NCBI GenBank assembly: GCA_017388605.1
Contig: JAFPIE010000125.1
Location: 1 to 6,554, forward strand
Source: Acholeplasmatales bacterium
GTDB taxonomy: Bacteria > Bacillota_I > Bacilli_A > Acholeplasmatales > Anaeroplasmataceae
DNA: 6,554 nucleotides
Direction of reading: 5' to 3'
Shown here: piece by piece, positions 1-6,350 of the stretch
Position numbering within the stretch: the stretch's first letter is position 1
How the letters are laid out: each line of letters begins with the position of its first letter
The notes under the pieces: generated by a model
Databases searched by the model: none
What the model saw: the letters and a program-made list of their open reading frames with translations, nothing else
What the model was told of the DNA's origin: nothing
Program-made: the position numbers and the translations under genes

Positions 1-954
1 ATGGATTATCAGGAATATTTTGAATTATATAATAAGGAATTTGAATTCCTAAAGGAAACTAAATATTTCACCTTTAAAAGAGGTGAGGGTACCTATTTAG
101 CAACTCTATTGGATGATTTATATAATAGGATTGAGCACCTCAATAATTATTTAAATTTTGTCAATGTCATTGAAGGCTTTTATAAGGAAAAGGGTCTATC
201 GGATATGGCTATATATAAAGCCTTCCGTGTAGCGGATGGCATATTAAAGCCAATTAAGAATGTCTTAAATATTACATTCAACGATTTAATAGGTTTAGAT
301 TACCAAAAAAAGCTATTATGCGAGAATACAGAAAACTTCATTTTAGGTAAGCCTTATAATAATGTATTATTATATGGTGATGCAGGCACTGGTAAATCTA
401 GCTCGATTAAGGCATTAATTAATGAATATTTTGATAAGGGCTTAAGAATTATAGAGGTATATAAGCATCAAATGGCAGAAATATCTAAGATTATTAATAA
501 ATTAAAATCAAGACCATATCACTATATCATTTATATGGATGATTTATCCTTTGAGGAGGATGAAATTGAATATAAATATTTAAAGAGTATCATAGAAGGT
601 GGTATTGAGCCTAAGCCTGAAAATGTTGTCATTTATGCAACATCGAATAGAAGACATTTAATTAAAGAAACTATAAAGGATAACGGAGATGTCTTTGATG
701 ATTTACATAGAAATGAAACACAAGCAGAAAAATTATCCTTATCCTATCGTTTTGGCCTTCAAATCTTTTATAGCTCTTTATCTCCAGAGGAATTTAGAAC
801 TATGGTTAAAAAGATGGCAGAGGATCATAACATTCAAATGGATGAGAATGCATTAGTGAGGGAGGCCTTTGCATTCCAAATGAGAAATGGTACATTATCT
901 GGTAGATGCGCAGAGCAATTTATTAAATATTTATCGAATAAAATTCAAAAGTAA
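1..954 (+). CDS. AAA-type ATPase of the DUF815 family, start uncertain
   Basis: This is a P-loop ATPase whose cellular role is not established; DUF815 proteins are cytosolic and AAA+-like. Numbering from the ATG at base 1, the sequence shows a Walker A motif GDAGTGKSS (126-134, Lys132), a Walker B stretch ending in Asp180-Asp181 (IIYMDD), a sensor-1-like ATSNRRH (213-219, Asn216), the family hallmark EKLSLSYRFGL (243-253) with an Arg-finger candidate Arg250, and a sensor-2-like SGRCAEQF (300-307, Arg302). The hallmark usually reads LSDRFGL, so Tyr replaces Asp here. The 125 residues before the P-loop carry no motif I recognise. The frame is open to the first base of the window, so no ribosome binding site can be seen. 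Bacillota members are, as I recall, often about 100 residues longer, so the gene may begin upstream. The reading frame is otherwise intact and ends in TAA. Family call is confident; function is unknown. Confidence 0.88.
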   Translation: MDYQEYFELYNKEFEFLKETKYFTFKRGEGTYLATLLDDLYNRIEHLNNYLNFVNVIEGFYKEKGLSDMAIYKAFRVADGILKPIKNVLNITFNDLIGLDYQKKLLCENTENFILGKPYNNVLLYGDAGTGKSSSIKALINEYFDKGLRIIEVYKHQMAEISKIINKLKSRPYHYIIYMDDLSFEEDEIEYKYLKSIIEGGIEPKPENVVIYATSNRRHLIKETIKDNGDVFDDLHRNETQAEKLSLSYRFGLQIFYSSLSPEEFRTMVKKMAEDHNIQMDENALVREAFAFQMRNGTLSGRCAEQFIKYLSNKIQK

Positions 955-965
955 TTACTTTTTAA
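947..965 (+). terminator. weak AT-rich terminator hairpin after the DUF815 gene
   Basis: AAAAGTAATTACTTTT (947-962) is a perfect 16-base palindrome. As RNA it can fold into a 6-bp stem with an AATT loop followed by U residues, and it overlaps the TAA stop. Only one G-C pair is present, so it is a weak terminator at best. It could work in both directions. Confidence 0.4.
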
Positions 966-1040
966 GCCATATATAAAAATAATAGTCAAGAAATCGGTTT
1001 ACAAAGTAAAAAAATTGTGGAAATCAATACTCATTTAATA

Positions 1041-1046
1041 TATAAT
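1041..1046 (+). promoter_or_regulatory. likely -10 box of the typA promoter
   Basis: A perfect TATAAT lies 39 bases before the typA ATG in a gene-free, AT-rich stretch downstream of a possible terminator. The -35 is poor: TTGTGG (1015-1020) is 20 bases away, and at 17 bases only a TGGAAA match exists. The position suggests that typA has its own transcription start near 1053. This is inference from the box alone. Confidence 0.4.
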
Positions 1047-1073
1047 TAAACAGGTTTAAATTTTATTTAAAAA

Positions 1074-1080
1074 AGGGTGA
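1074..1080 (+). promoter_or_regulatory. Shine-Dalgarno site that fixes the typA start
   Basis: AGGGTGA ends five bases before the ATG at 1086. The in-frame GTG at 1077 lies inside this site and so cannot use it, which favours the ATG. Confidence 0.7.
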
Positions 1081-1085
1081 AAATT

Positions 1086-2912
1086 ATGGAAATCAGAAAC
1101 GTTGCAATTATAGCTCACGTTGACCATGGTAAAACAACAATGGTTGATAAGCTTTTACAAAGCTCACATACATTTAGAGAAAACCAGCAGGTAGAGGAGT
1201 GCGTAATGGATAATAACGCACTAGAAAGAGAAAGAGGTATTACTATTCTTTCTAAGACTACTGCCATTAAATGGAAGGATACAAAAATTAATATTTTAGA
1301 TACCCCAGGACACGCAGACTTCTCTGGTGAGGTTGAAAGAATCATGAAGATGGTTGATGGAGTTGTATTAATTGTTGATGCATATGAAGGTACAATGCCT
1401 CAAACTAGATTCGTATTAAAGAAGGCATTTGAAGCACATTTAAAGCCAATTGTTGTAATCAATAAGGTAGATAAGCCATCCGCAAGACCATTAGAGGTTG
1501 TCGATGAGGTATTGGAATTATTTATTGATTTAGGATGCGATGAGGATGAGCTTGATTTCCCAGTATGCTATGCTAGTGCTGTTAATAATACATCATCCTT
1601 AGATCCAGATCCATCGACACAATCTCCATCTATGGGACCACTACTTGATATGATTTTAAAATATATTCCAGCACCATCTATGGATTGTACTGCACCACTT
1701 CAATTACAGCCTGCATTACTTGATTATACCGATTACACAGGAAGAATTGGTATTGGTAGAATTGTACGTGGTACAATTAAGTCTGGTGAGGTAGTATCCT
1801 GCTGCAGACTAGATGGATCTATTAAGCAATTTAGAGTACAAAAGCTATATTCCTATTTAGGACTTGATCGTATTGAAATTGAAGAGGGTGAGGCAGGCGA
1901 TATTGTCGCATTCTCTGGACTTCCTGATGTATCTGTTGGTGAAACGATTTGTACAGCAGGTAAGGAAGAGGCCTTAGAGCCAATTCATATTTCAGAGCCA
2001 ACCGTACAGATGACCTTTGGTACAAATACATCTCCATTCTGTGGTAAGGATGGTAAGATGGTTACCGCATCTAAGATTGAGGATAGATTATTCCGTGAGG
2101 TTCAAAAGGATGTATCCTTAAGAGTTGAAAGAATTGGTAATTCTGAGGAATGGATTGTTTCTGGTAGAGGTGAATTACATCTAGGTATCTTAATTGAAAC
2201 TATGAGAAGAGAAGGCTATGAATTCCAGGTTTCTCGTCCAAGAGTAATCATGAAGGAAATCGATGGTGTCGTATGTGAGCCATACGAATATTGTGTTATC
2301 GATACTCCATCCGATACTGCTGGATCCATTATTGAAATGATGGGTAACCGTCATGGTATTATGGAAACAATGACCAATACAGAAACACAAACAAGACTTA
2401 TTTATAATATCCCATCTAGAGGATTAATTGGATTTAATACCGATTTTATGACATTAACTAAGGGCTATGGTATTATCAACCATTCCTTCAGTGAATATAG
2501 ACCTATGGAGGCAGTAAGTGTTGCTGAGCGTAGTGTTGGTGTATTAGTTTCTATGGCACAGGGTCAATCTACTGCATATTCCATTGGCGCACTAGAGGAT
2601 AGAGGCTCTATGTTCATTTCTCCAGGTGAGGAAATCTATGAAGGTATGATTGTTGGTGTTGCCAATAAGGATTTAGACTTAGCAGTCAATGTCGTTAAGG
2701 CAAAGCAGCAAACGAATACACGTTCTTCAAATAAGGATACAACGGTTGTATTAAAGAGACCTATTGTTATGGCACTTGAGCAATGTCTAGAATTCATCAA
2801 CGAGGATGAATTAGTAGAAATTACGCCAAAGCATATTCGTCTAAGAAAGAAAATTCTAGACACAGTAGAACGTAAGAAATTTGACGCAAAAAGAAGAAAT
2901 GAAAAGGAATAA
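1086..2912 (+). CDS. typA: ribosome-associated translational GTPase TypA/BipA
   Basis: TypA/BipA is a cytosolic GTPase of the EF-G/EF-Tu superfamily that binds the 70S ribosome and supports 50S subunit assembly and growth under stress or cold. Starting at the ATG at 1086, the protein is 608 residues, the usual family length. All G motifs are intact: G1 AHVDHGKTT (10-18), G2 RERGITI (48-54), G3 DTPGH with catalytic His76 (72-76), G4 NKVD (126-129) and G5 SAV (164-166). Domain II follows (about 205-290), then an EF-G-like domain III (about 303-385) with GRGELHLG (360-367), domain V (about 395-480) with IPSRGLIGF (442-450), and the TypA-specific C-terminal domain (about 480-608), including its basic loop KAKQQTNTR (538-546) and TPKHIRLRKK (580-589). 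The upstream in-frame GTG at 1077 overlaps the ribosome binding site and would add three atypical residues. The gene looks monocistronic, with a terminator directly behind it. Nothing is missing or unusual. Confidence 0.98.
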   Translation: MEIRNVAIIAHVDHGKTTMVDKLLQSSHTFRENQQVEECVMDNNALERERGITILSKTTAIKWKDTKINILDTPGHADFSGEVERIMKMVDGVVLIVDAYEGTMPQTRFVLKKAFEAHLKPIVVINKVDKPSARPLEVVDEVLELFIDLGCDEDELDFPVCYASAVNNTSSLDPDPSTQSPSMGPLLDMILKYIPAPSMDCTAPLQLQPALLDYTDYTGRIGIGRIVRGTIKSGEVVSCCRLDGSIKQFRVQKLYSYLGLDRIEIEEGEAGDIVAFSGLPDVSVGETICTAGKEEALEPIHISEPTVQMTFGTNTSPFCGKDGKMVTASKIEDRLFREVQKDVSLRVERIGNSEEWIVSGRGELHLGILIETMRREGYEFQVSRPRVIMKEIDGVVCEPYEYCVIDTPSDTAGSIIEMMGNRHGIMETMTNTETQTRLIYNIPSRGLIGFNTDFMTLTKGYGIINHSFSEYRPMEAVSVAERSVGVLVSMAQGQSTAYSIGALEDRGSMFISPGEEIYEGMIVGVANKDLDLAVNVVKAKQQTNTRSSNKDTTVVLKRPIVMALEQCLEFINEDELVEITPKHIRLRKKILDTVERKKFDAKRRNEKE

Positions 2913-2916
2913 TGCG

Positions 2917-2942
2917 AAAGGGCTTTGAAAAAAGCCCTTTTT
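2917..2942 (+). terminator. strong intrinsic terminator of typA
   Basis: AAAGGGCTTT (2917-2926) and AAAGCCCTTT (2931-2940) form a perfect 10-bp stem closed by a GAAA tetraloop, followed by a run of T that ends at 2942. It begins five bases after the typA stop. It separates typA from the potassium operon. Confidence 0.92.
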
Positions 2943-2950
2943 ATAAAAAA

Positions 2951-2971
2951 GACATTTTCAAATAAAATGTC
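2951..2971. repeat. second small hairpin between typA and trkA
   Basis: GACATTTT (2951-2958) and AAAATGTC (2964-2971) form a perfect 8-bp inverted repeat with a five-base CAAAT loop, nine bases after the typA terminator. No T-run follows at once on the plus strand, although a TTTTTATTT stretch begins ten bases later. On the minus strand the hairpin is followed by TTTTTT (complement of 2945-2950), so it could also end transcription arriving from the right. It could alternatively be a backup terminator or an operator; the sequence does not decide. Confidence 0.45.
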
Positions 2972-3007
2972 CGATATTGTTTTTATTTAATCAATATTCA
3001 AAAAAAG

Positions 3008-3036
3008 TTGTTAAAATAGTATATAGAATATGAAAT
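3008..3036 (+). promoter_or_regulatory. possible trkA-trkH promoter
   Basis: TTGTTA (3008-3013) and TGAAAT (3031-3036) are spaced by 17 bases, each matching four of six consensus positions. The predicted start near 3043 would leave a leader of about 20 bases. The region is so AT-rich that other pairings, such as TAGAAT at 3024-3029, cannot be excluded. Some promoter is expected here, because a strong terminator lies between typA and trkA. Confidence 0.3.
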
Positions 3037-3061
3037 ATATTCTTTTAAGGCTGGTGTATTT

Positions 3062-4414
3062 ATGAAGATTGTTATTGTTGGTGCTGGTAAAATTGGCTCT
3101 GCCATTGTGAAGCACGTAAGCGAAGAAAATCATGAGGTTATTGTTATTGATGACGATTCTAAGGTAATTGAAGAAATTGTCAATCAATATGATGTGCTTG
3201 GTATCTCTGGTAATGGAGTTTCCTATGAAATGCAAAAGGAAGCAGGAGTTGCAAACGCAGATATTTTTATTGCTGTTACTACCTCAGATGAAGCAAACAT
3301 GCTTGCCTGCTTAATTGCAAAAAAGCTTGGTGCTAAGCATACTATTGCTAGAGTACGTGATTATGAATATACTAAGCAGATTGATTTAATGACTGGTGCT
3401 TTAGAGATTACAAGAACCATTAATCCAGAGCATGAGGCCTCAAAAGAGATTATGAGAATCATTAATTTCCCAGAAGCCTTAAAGGTAGATTCCTTTGCTC
3501 ATGGGAATTGTGATTTAACGGAATTATTTATTCCTGAGGATTCTCCACTTGTTGGTCAAAGCCTAATGAGTATGGCATCTAAAATCGGCTTTAAGGTATT
3601 AGTTTGTGCCGTTCAAAGAGGCAATGAGGTTATCATTCCAAAGGGACAATTCGTCTTTGAGGCAAAGGATAAGATTCATTTAATATCCTCCCAAGAAGCC
3701 TCAAGAGGCTTTATTTCAAAGCTTGGATTACAATCTGCCAAGCTAAAGGATATTATGATTATTGGTGCAGGTAAGATTACTACATATCTTGCAGATGCCT
3801 TAATTAAAAATAAGTTTAATGTAAAAATTATTGAAATCAATCCAGATAAAGCAAAGGAGCTTGCAGAATTATTGCCTAATGCGACTGTCGTTTTAGGTGA
3901 TGGATCGGATCAAAATTTACTTAGAGAAGAAGGAATTTTAAATTCCGATGCAGTTATTTGCTTAACAGGTATTGATGAGGAAAATATTATTATTTCATTA
4001 TATGCAAATAAATTAAATGTAAAAAAGATTATTACAAAGGTAAATCGTGCATCCTTCCAGGGATTACTTGAATCCATTGAAATGGGTTCTGTAATATCCC
4101 CTAAGGATTTAGCGGCAAACCAAATTGTTTCTTATATTCGTGCAACCTCTAATGCTAGAGGTAATAATGTACTTACCCTACATAAGATTGTAGATAATCA
4201 GGTTGAGGCAATTGAATTCCTAGTAACAGATTCATCTAAGGTATTAAATATTCCTCTTAAGGATTTGGAGTTAAGAAAGGATATATTAATTGGAGGTATA
4301 ATTCGTAATCACCAAGTCATTATCCCTAGTGGTATGACCTCTATAGAGAAGGGGGATTCCGTCATTGTCGTATCGAAGGAAGTCTTAAGCGACCTTGATG
4401 AGATTTTAGTGTAG
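3062..4414 (+). CDS. trkA: Trk potassium uptake regulatory subunit TrkA, two-domain RCK protein
   Basis: TrkA is the peripheral cytosolic subunit that binds NAD(H) and gates the TrkH K+ channel/transporter. The 450 residues form a tandem repeat, close to the 458 of E. coli TrkA. The first RCK N-lobe has a Rossmann motif GAGKIG (7-12) with the ribose-binding acid at the end of strand 2 (VIVIDDD, 26-32), followed by an RCK C-lobe (about 140-220). The second Rossmann motif is GAGKIT (235-240), with IIEIN (256-260, Glu258) and GDGSD (279-283), followed by a second C-lobe (about 365-450). The last Gly of the second motif is replaced by Thr, so nucleotide binding may be weaker there. The start ATG follows AAGG (3047-3050) and GGTG (3053-3056), a modest ribosome binding site. 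trkH begins one base after the stop, so the two form an operon. Related RCK C-lobes in Gram-positive KtrA bind c-di-AMP; whether this one does cannot be read from sequence. The single-domain KtrA is ruled out by length. Confidence 0.96.
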   Translation: MKIVIVGAGKIGSAIVKHVSEENHEVIVIDDDSKVIEEIVNQYDVLGISGNGVSYEMQKEAGVANADIFIAVTTSDEANMLACLIAKKLGAKHTIARVRDYEYTKQIDLMTGALEITRTINPEHEASKEIMRIINFPEALKVDSFAHGNCDLTELFIPEDSPLVGQSLMSMASKIGFKVLVCAVQRGNEVIIPKGQFVFEAKDKIHLISSQEASRGFISKLGLQSAKLKDIMIIGAGKITTYLADALIKNKFNVKIIEINPDKAKELAELLPNATVVLGDGSDQNLLREEGILNSDAVICLTGIDEENIIISLYANKLNVKKIITKVNRASFQGLLESIEMGSVISPKDLAANQIVSYIRATSNARGNNVLTLHKIVDNQVEAIEFLVTDSSKVLNIPLKDLELRKDILIGGIIRNHQVIIPSGMTSIEKGDSVIVVSKEVLSDLDEILV

Positions 4415-4415
4415 T

Positions 4416-5939
4416 ATGAATTATAGAATTGTAAGAAATCTAATTGGTAAAATGTTAATATTAGTGGCAGCATTAATGGTTGTACCATTAGTTACTGCCT
4501 TTATATACAAAGAAAGTATTCGAAATATTATATCTTATTTAATTCCTATGGTATCCTTAGCTTTAATTGGTGCTTTAATGGCATTTATAGGAAGGGCTAA
4601 GGACCAAAGAATGGGTGCAAGAGAGGGCTTTGTCATCGTTGCCCTATCCTGGCTTTTAATGTCCTTATTTGGATGCTTACCCTTTTTAATTTCAGGATAT
4701 GTTACAGACTTTTTTACTGCCTTCTTTGAAATGGCATCAGGCTTTACTACAACTGGTGCTAGTGCATTAACCGTAAATGAAATGGATCAAATGCTAAATT
4801 ATGGCGGAAGAAGCTTAATGATGTGGAGAAGCTTTTCTCACTGGATTGGTGGAATGGGAATTCTAGTATTCATTTTAGCCGTTATTCCAGAATCTAAGGA
4901 AGGCTCTAGTGTGCATATTTTACGTGCAGAATCCCCAGGACCCCAGGTTGGTAAGATTGTATCTAGGATGCGAGCATCTAGCCGTATTTTATATTTAATA
5001 TATATTTTCTTAACTTTACTTGAGGTTTGTATATTAAATCTATGTCATATTTGGGATCCCAATATGACATTCTATGATTCATTGATTATGTCCTTTGGTA
5101 CTGCAGGTACAGGAGGCTTTGCCCTAACCCCAGCATCAGCAGGATTATATGCAGCACCATCTCAATATGTCATTGCGACATTTATGATTATCTTTGGTGT
5201 CAATTTCACCATTTATTATTGGCTATTAATCAGAAATTTTAAGGATATATTCCAAAATGAGGAAATTAAATGCTATTTTCTAATGGTTACTTTAGCTGTA
5301 GTAGTTATTACCCTTCAAATCTATAAGCTTTATTCCAGCTTTGAAGAGGGCTTCCGTCATGCATACTTCCAGGTTGCATCCATAATATCTACAACAGGAT
5401 ATTCTACAACGGATTACTGGAGTGGTGCACAAGGCAGATGGCCTGCACTATCGTTAGGTATTATCGTTTTCCTAATGTTTTGTGGATCTTGTGCAGGTTC
5501 CACTGCGGGTGGAATGAAGCAATCTAGAATCATTATTCTATCCAAATATAGTGGTTCAAAGATAAAACAAATGATTTCCCCAAGAAAGGTAGAAGTCATA
5601 AGAATGGATGGTAAGCCAGTAGAAGAAAATGTTATACAATCCACTCTTGCCTTCTTTATTGTATATATTATAGTTTTATTTGTTTGTGCCTTATTGATTT
5701 CTATATGGAATCCAATGATGCCAAAGGAGGATCAAGAGCCATTAACCATGATTACAGCAAGCTTATCCTGTATATCCAATATAGGTCCAGGCCTTGGTGC
5801 CGTAGGTCCTGCAGGAGGCTTCTCTAATTTCTCATGGCTATCTAAATTAATATTAACCTTTGAAATGATTGCAGGTAGATTAGAGCTATTCCCTATTTTA
5901 ATTCTATTCACCCCAAGAACATGGAAAAGAAGAGTATAA
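4416..5939 (+). CDS. trkH: Trk-type potassium uptake membrane pore subunit TrkH
   Basis: TrkH is the K+-translocating integral membrane subunit of the Trk system and belongs to the SKT superfamily with four imperfect M1-P-M2 repeats. The 507 residues contain hydrophobic segments from residue 10 to the C-terminus and four selectivity-filter loops, each centred on one Gly: TTTGAS (111-116), GTAGTGGF (228-235), STTGYSTTD (325-333) and SNIGPG (454-459). Other family signatures are HWIGGMGILV (142-151), the GSCAGSTAGGMK region (357-368), whose glycine-rich bend corresponds to the intramembrane gating loop of repeat 3, and the typical C-terminus GRLELFPILILFTPRTW (487-503). Two extra N-terminal helices precede repeat 1, which favours TrkH over the shorter KtrB. 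It starts one base after the trkA stop with no convincing Shine-Dalgarno site, so its translation probably depends on ribosomes finishing trkA. All four filters are intact, so the protein should be functional. Confidence 0.96.
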   Translation: MNYRIVRNLIGKMLILVAALMVVPLVTAFIYKESIRNIISYLIPMVSLALIGALMAFIGRAKDQRMGAREGFVIVALSWLLMSLFGCLPFLISGYVTDFFTAFFEMASGFTTTGASALTVNEMDQMLNYGGRSLMMWRSFSHWIGGMGILVFILAVIPESKEGSSVHILRAESPGPQVGKIVSRMRASSRILYLIYIFLTLLEVCILNLCHIWDPNMTFYDSLIMSFGTAGTGGFALTPASAGLYAAPSQYVIATFMIIFGVNFTIYYWLLIRNFKDIFQNEEIKCYFLMVTLAVVVITLQIYKLYSSFEEGFRHAYFQVASIISTTGYSTTDYWSGAQGRWPALSLGIIVFLMFCGSCAGSTAGGMKQSRIIILSKYSGSKIKQMISPRKVEVIRMDGKPVEENVIQSTLAFFIVYIIVLFVCALLISIWNPMMPKEDQEPLTMITASLSCISNIGPGLGAVGPAGGFSNFSWLSKLILTFEMIAGRLELFPILILFTPRTWKRRV

Positions 5940-5963
5940 GCCCATACGTTGGTTTTTTTTCTT
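5938..5963 (+). terminator. probable terminator of the trkA-trkH operon
   Basis: Directly after the trkH stop, CCA (5942-5944) can pair with TGG (5950-5952), and AAG with TTT outside a bulged C. A run of eight T (5953-5960) follows. The T-run is convincing but the stem is weak, so termination here may be leaky or may need help. Confidence 0.4.
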
Positions 5964-6003
5964 ACCCATTATTTGTATATTTGGTTCAAAATAATGCATT
6001 AAT

Positions 6004-6029
6004 TTAGACACATTTAAAACAATGTCTAA
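6004..6029. repeat. inverted repeat TTAGACA...TGTCTAA
   Basis: TTAGACA (6004-6010) and TGTCTAA (6023-6029) are exact inverted copies. Allowing a two-base CA bulge extends the stem to nine pairs with a TAAAAC loop. No T-run follows on either strand, so it is not a standard terminator. An operator or an RNA hairpin in read-through transcripts is possible. Confidence 0.5.
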
Positions 6030-6068
6030 GTAATTCAAAAAATATTTTTAAAAACATTCTCGAAAAAT

Positions 6069-6100
6069 TTTGTTCGAAAATAACACATATATCGAACAAA
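6069..6100. repeat. inverted repeat TTTGTTCGA...TCGAACAAA
   Basis: A perfect 9-base inverted repeat, TTTGTTCGA (6069-6077) and TCGAACAAA (6092-6100), is separated by 14 bases. Arm centres are 23 bases apart, about two helical turns, which would suit a dimeric DNA-binding protein. It lies about 100 bases upstream of the riboswitch promoter. The regulator is unknown. Confidence 0.5.
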
Positions 6101-6135
6101 TAACAAGCAAATTGTTTGATTTTTTAATCTCGTTA

Positions 6136-6172
6136 TGAATAATCAAAGAACATTTTGTCGTTTTGTTATTCA
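6136..6172. repeat. inverted repeat TGAATAA...TTATTCA
   Basis: Seven-base arms at 6136-6142 and 6166-6172 are perfect inverted copies with a 23-base spacer. In such AT-rich DNA this could be chance; it is listed because it is the third such element in this short stretch and the closest to the promoter. Confidence 0.3.
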
Positions 6173-6202
6173 AAAACTAAAATTTTCGAAAAATAGGGTA
6201 TC

Positions 6203-6230
6203 TTGATTTTAAAAAGGAAAGTGCTATAAT
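6203..6230 (+). promoter_or_regulatory. strong extended -10 promoter driving the riboswitch gene
   Basis: TTGATT (6203-6208) and a perfect TATAAT (6225-6230) are separated by 16 bases, and TGC immediately before the -10 supplies the extended -10 TGn element. The predicted start is near 6237, leaving about 40 bases before the aptamer. This is the best sigma-A-type promoter in the window. Confidence 0.85.
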
Positions 6231-6235
6231 TTCAC

Positions 6236-6255
6236 GCGAAGAAAGCGTTTTTCGC
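6236..6255 (+). other. 5' leader hairpin at the transcript start
   Basis: GCGAA (6236-6240) pairs with TTCGC (6251-6255). Inside, after a bulged G, AAA pairs with TTT around a GCG loop. An alternative is AAGCG (6243-6247) with CGCTT (6253-6257) around TTTTT. The hairpin would sit at or very near the mRNA 5' end and could stabilise the transcript. It is not part of the aptamer. Confidence 0.5.
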
Positions 6256-6277
6256 TTATTATATTATTATAATAAAT

Positions 6278-6350
6278 AATCAAGGGCAAAACCTGAGAAA
6301 TCAGGCGACGCAAAGCTATAGGGTCTAAAAAAAGACAGCCAGTTGCGATT
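6278..6350 (+). ncRNA. cyclic-di-GMP-I (GEMM-I) riboswitch aptamer
   Basis: The aptamer senses the second messenger c-di-GMP in the 5' leader of the downstream gene. The conserved core is easy to see: GGGCAAAACC (6284-6293), a five-bp hairpin CCTGA/TCAGG with a GAAA tetraloop (6292-6305), the hallmark GACGCAAAGC (6307-6316), TATAGGGTCT (6317-6326) and AGACAGCC (6333-6340), then GTTGC (6342-6346), which closes P1 by pairing TTGC with GCAA (6286-6289). AATC (6278-6281) and GATT (6347-6350) can extend P1. The second hairpin (GTCT/AGAC) is very short, with only a six-A loop. Its 3' half is shared with the terminator that follows. Assignment rests on motif recognition; a covariance search would settle it. 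Confidence 0.9.

Larger units (their letters stand above)
5964..6202. other. gene-free AT-rich intergenic region with inverted repeats
   Basis: I see no credible coding frame, RNA gene or mobile-element end on either strand. The stretch is noticeably more AT-rich than the genes around it. It holds three spaced inverted repeats, listed separately, and several TTCGAA- or CGAA-centred words: CTCGAAAA (6059-6066), TTCGAAAA (6073-6080), ATCGAACA (6091-6098) and the palindrome TTTTCGAAAA (6183-6192). Their position upstream of a c-di-GMP-controlled gene suggests protein-binding or curved DNA, but this is inference. Confidence 0.6.

Noticed and set aside
1077..1085. In-frame GTG start nine bases upstream of the typA ATG
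   Set aside because: It lies inside the AGGGTGA ribosome binding site and would add three residues not found in the TypA N-terminus, which normally begins close to the RNVAIIAHVDHGKTT motif.
1115..2863. Several minus-strand open frames of 66-76 codons inside typA
   Set aside because: They lie antisense to a fully conserved gene, show no recognisable domain and have no clear ribosome binding sites; they are shadow frames.
2972..3061. c-di-AMP (ydaO/yuaA) riboswitch upstream of the potassium operon
   Set aside because: The gap between terminator and trkA is too short and AT-rich, and none of the conserved ydaO motifs are visible.
3011..3235. Minus-strand open frame of 74 codons over the trkA start
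   Set aside because: It overlaps the conserved first Rossmann motif of trkA in antisense and its sequence is low-complexity Asn/Ile-rich; treated as a shadow.
5414..5644. Minus-strand open frame of 76 codons within trkH
   Set aside because: It is antisense to the third selectivity-filter region of trkH and has no supporting signal.
6069..6100. LexA/DinR box for the TTCGA/TCGAAC repeat
   Set aside because: The Bacillota SOS box is CGAAC-N4-GTTCG; here the arms are in the opposite order and 14 bases apart.
6102..6126. Terminator made of CAAGCAAATTGTTTG plus a T-run
   Set aside because: The near-palindrome leaves almost no loop, contains only two or three G-C pairs, and there is no gene just upstream that would need it.
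6112..6139. Additional promoter TTGTTT-N16-TATGAA
   Set aside because: Matches are weak, the region is extremely AT-rich, and a much better promoter lies 90 bases downstream.
6069..6230. Invertible promoter (phase-variable switch) upstream of the surface protein gene
   Set aside because: I looked for long inverted repeats on both sides of the 6203-6230 promoter and found no matching pair; no recombinase gene is in the window.
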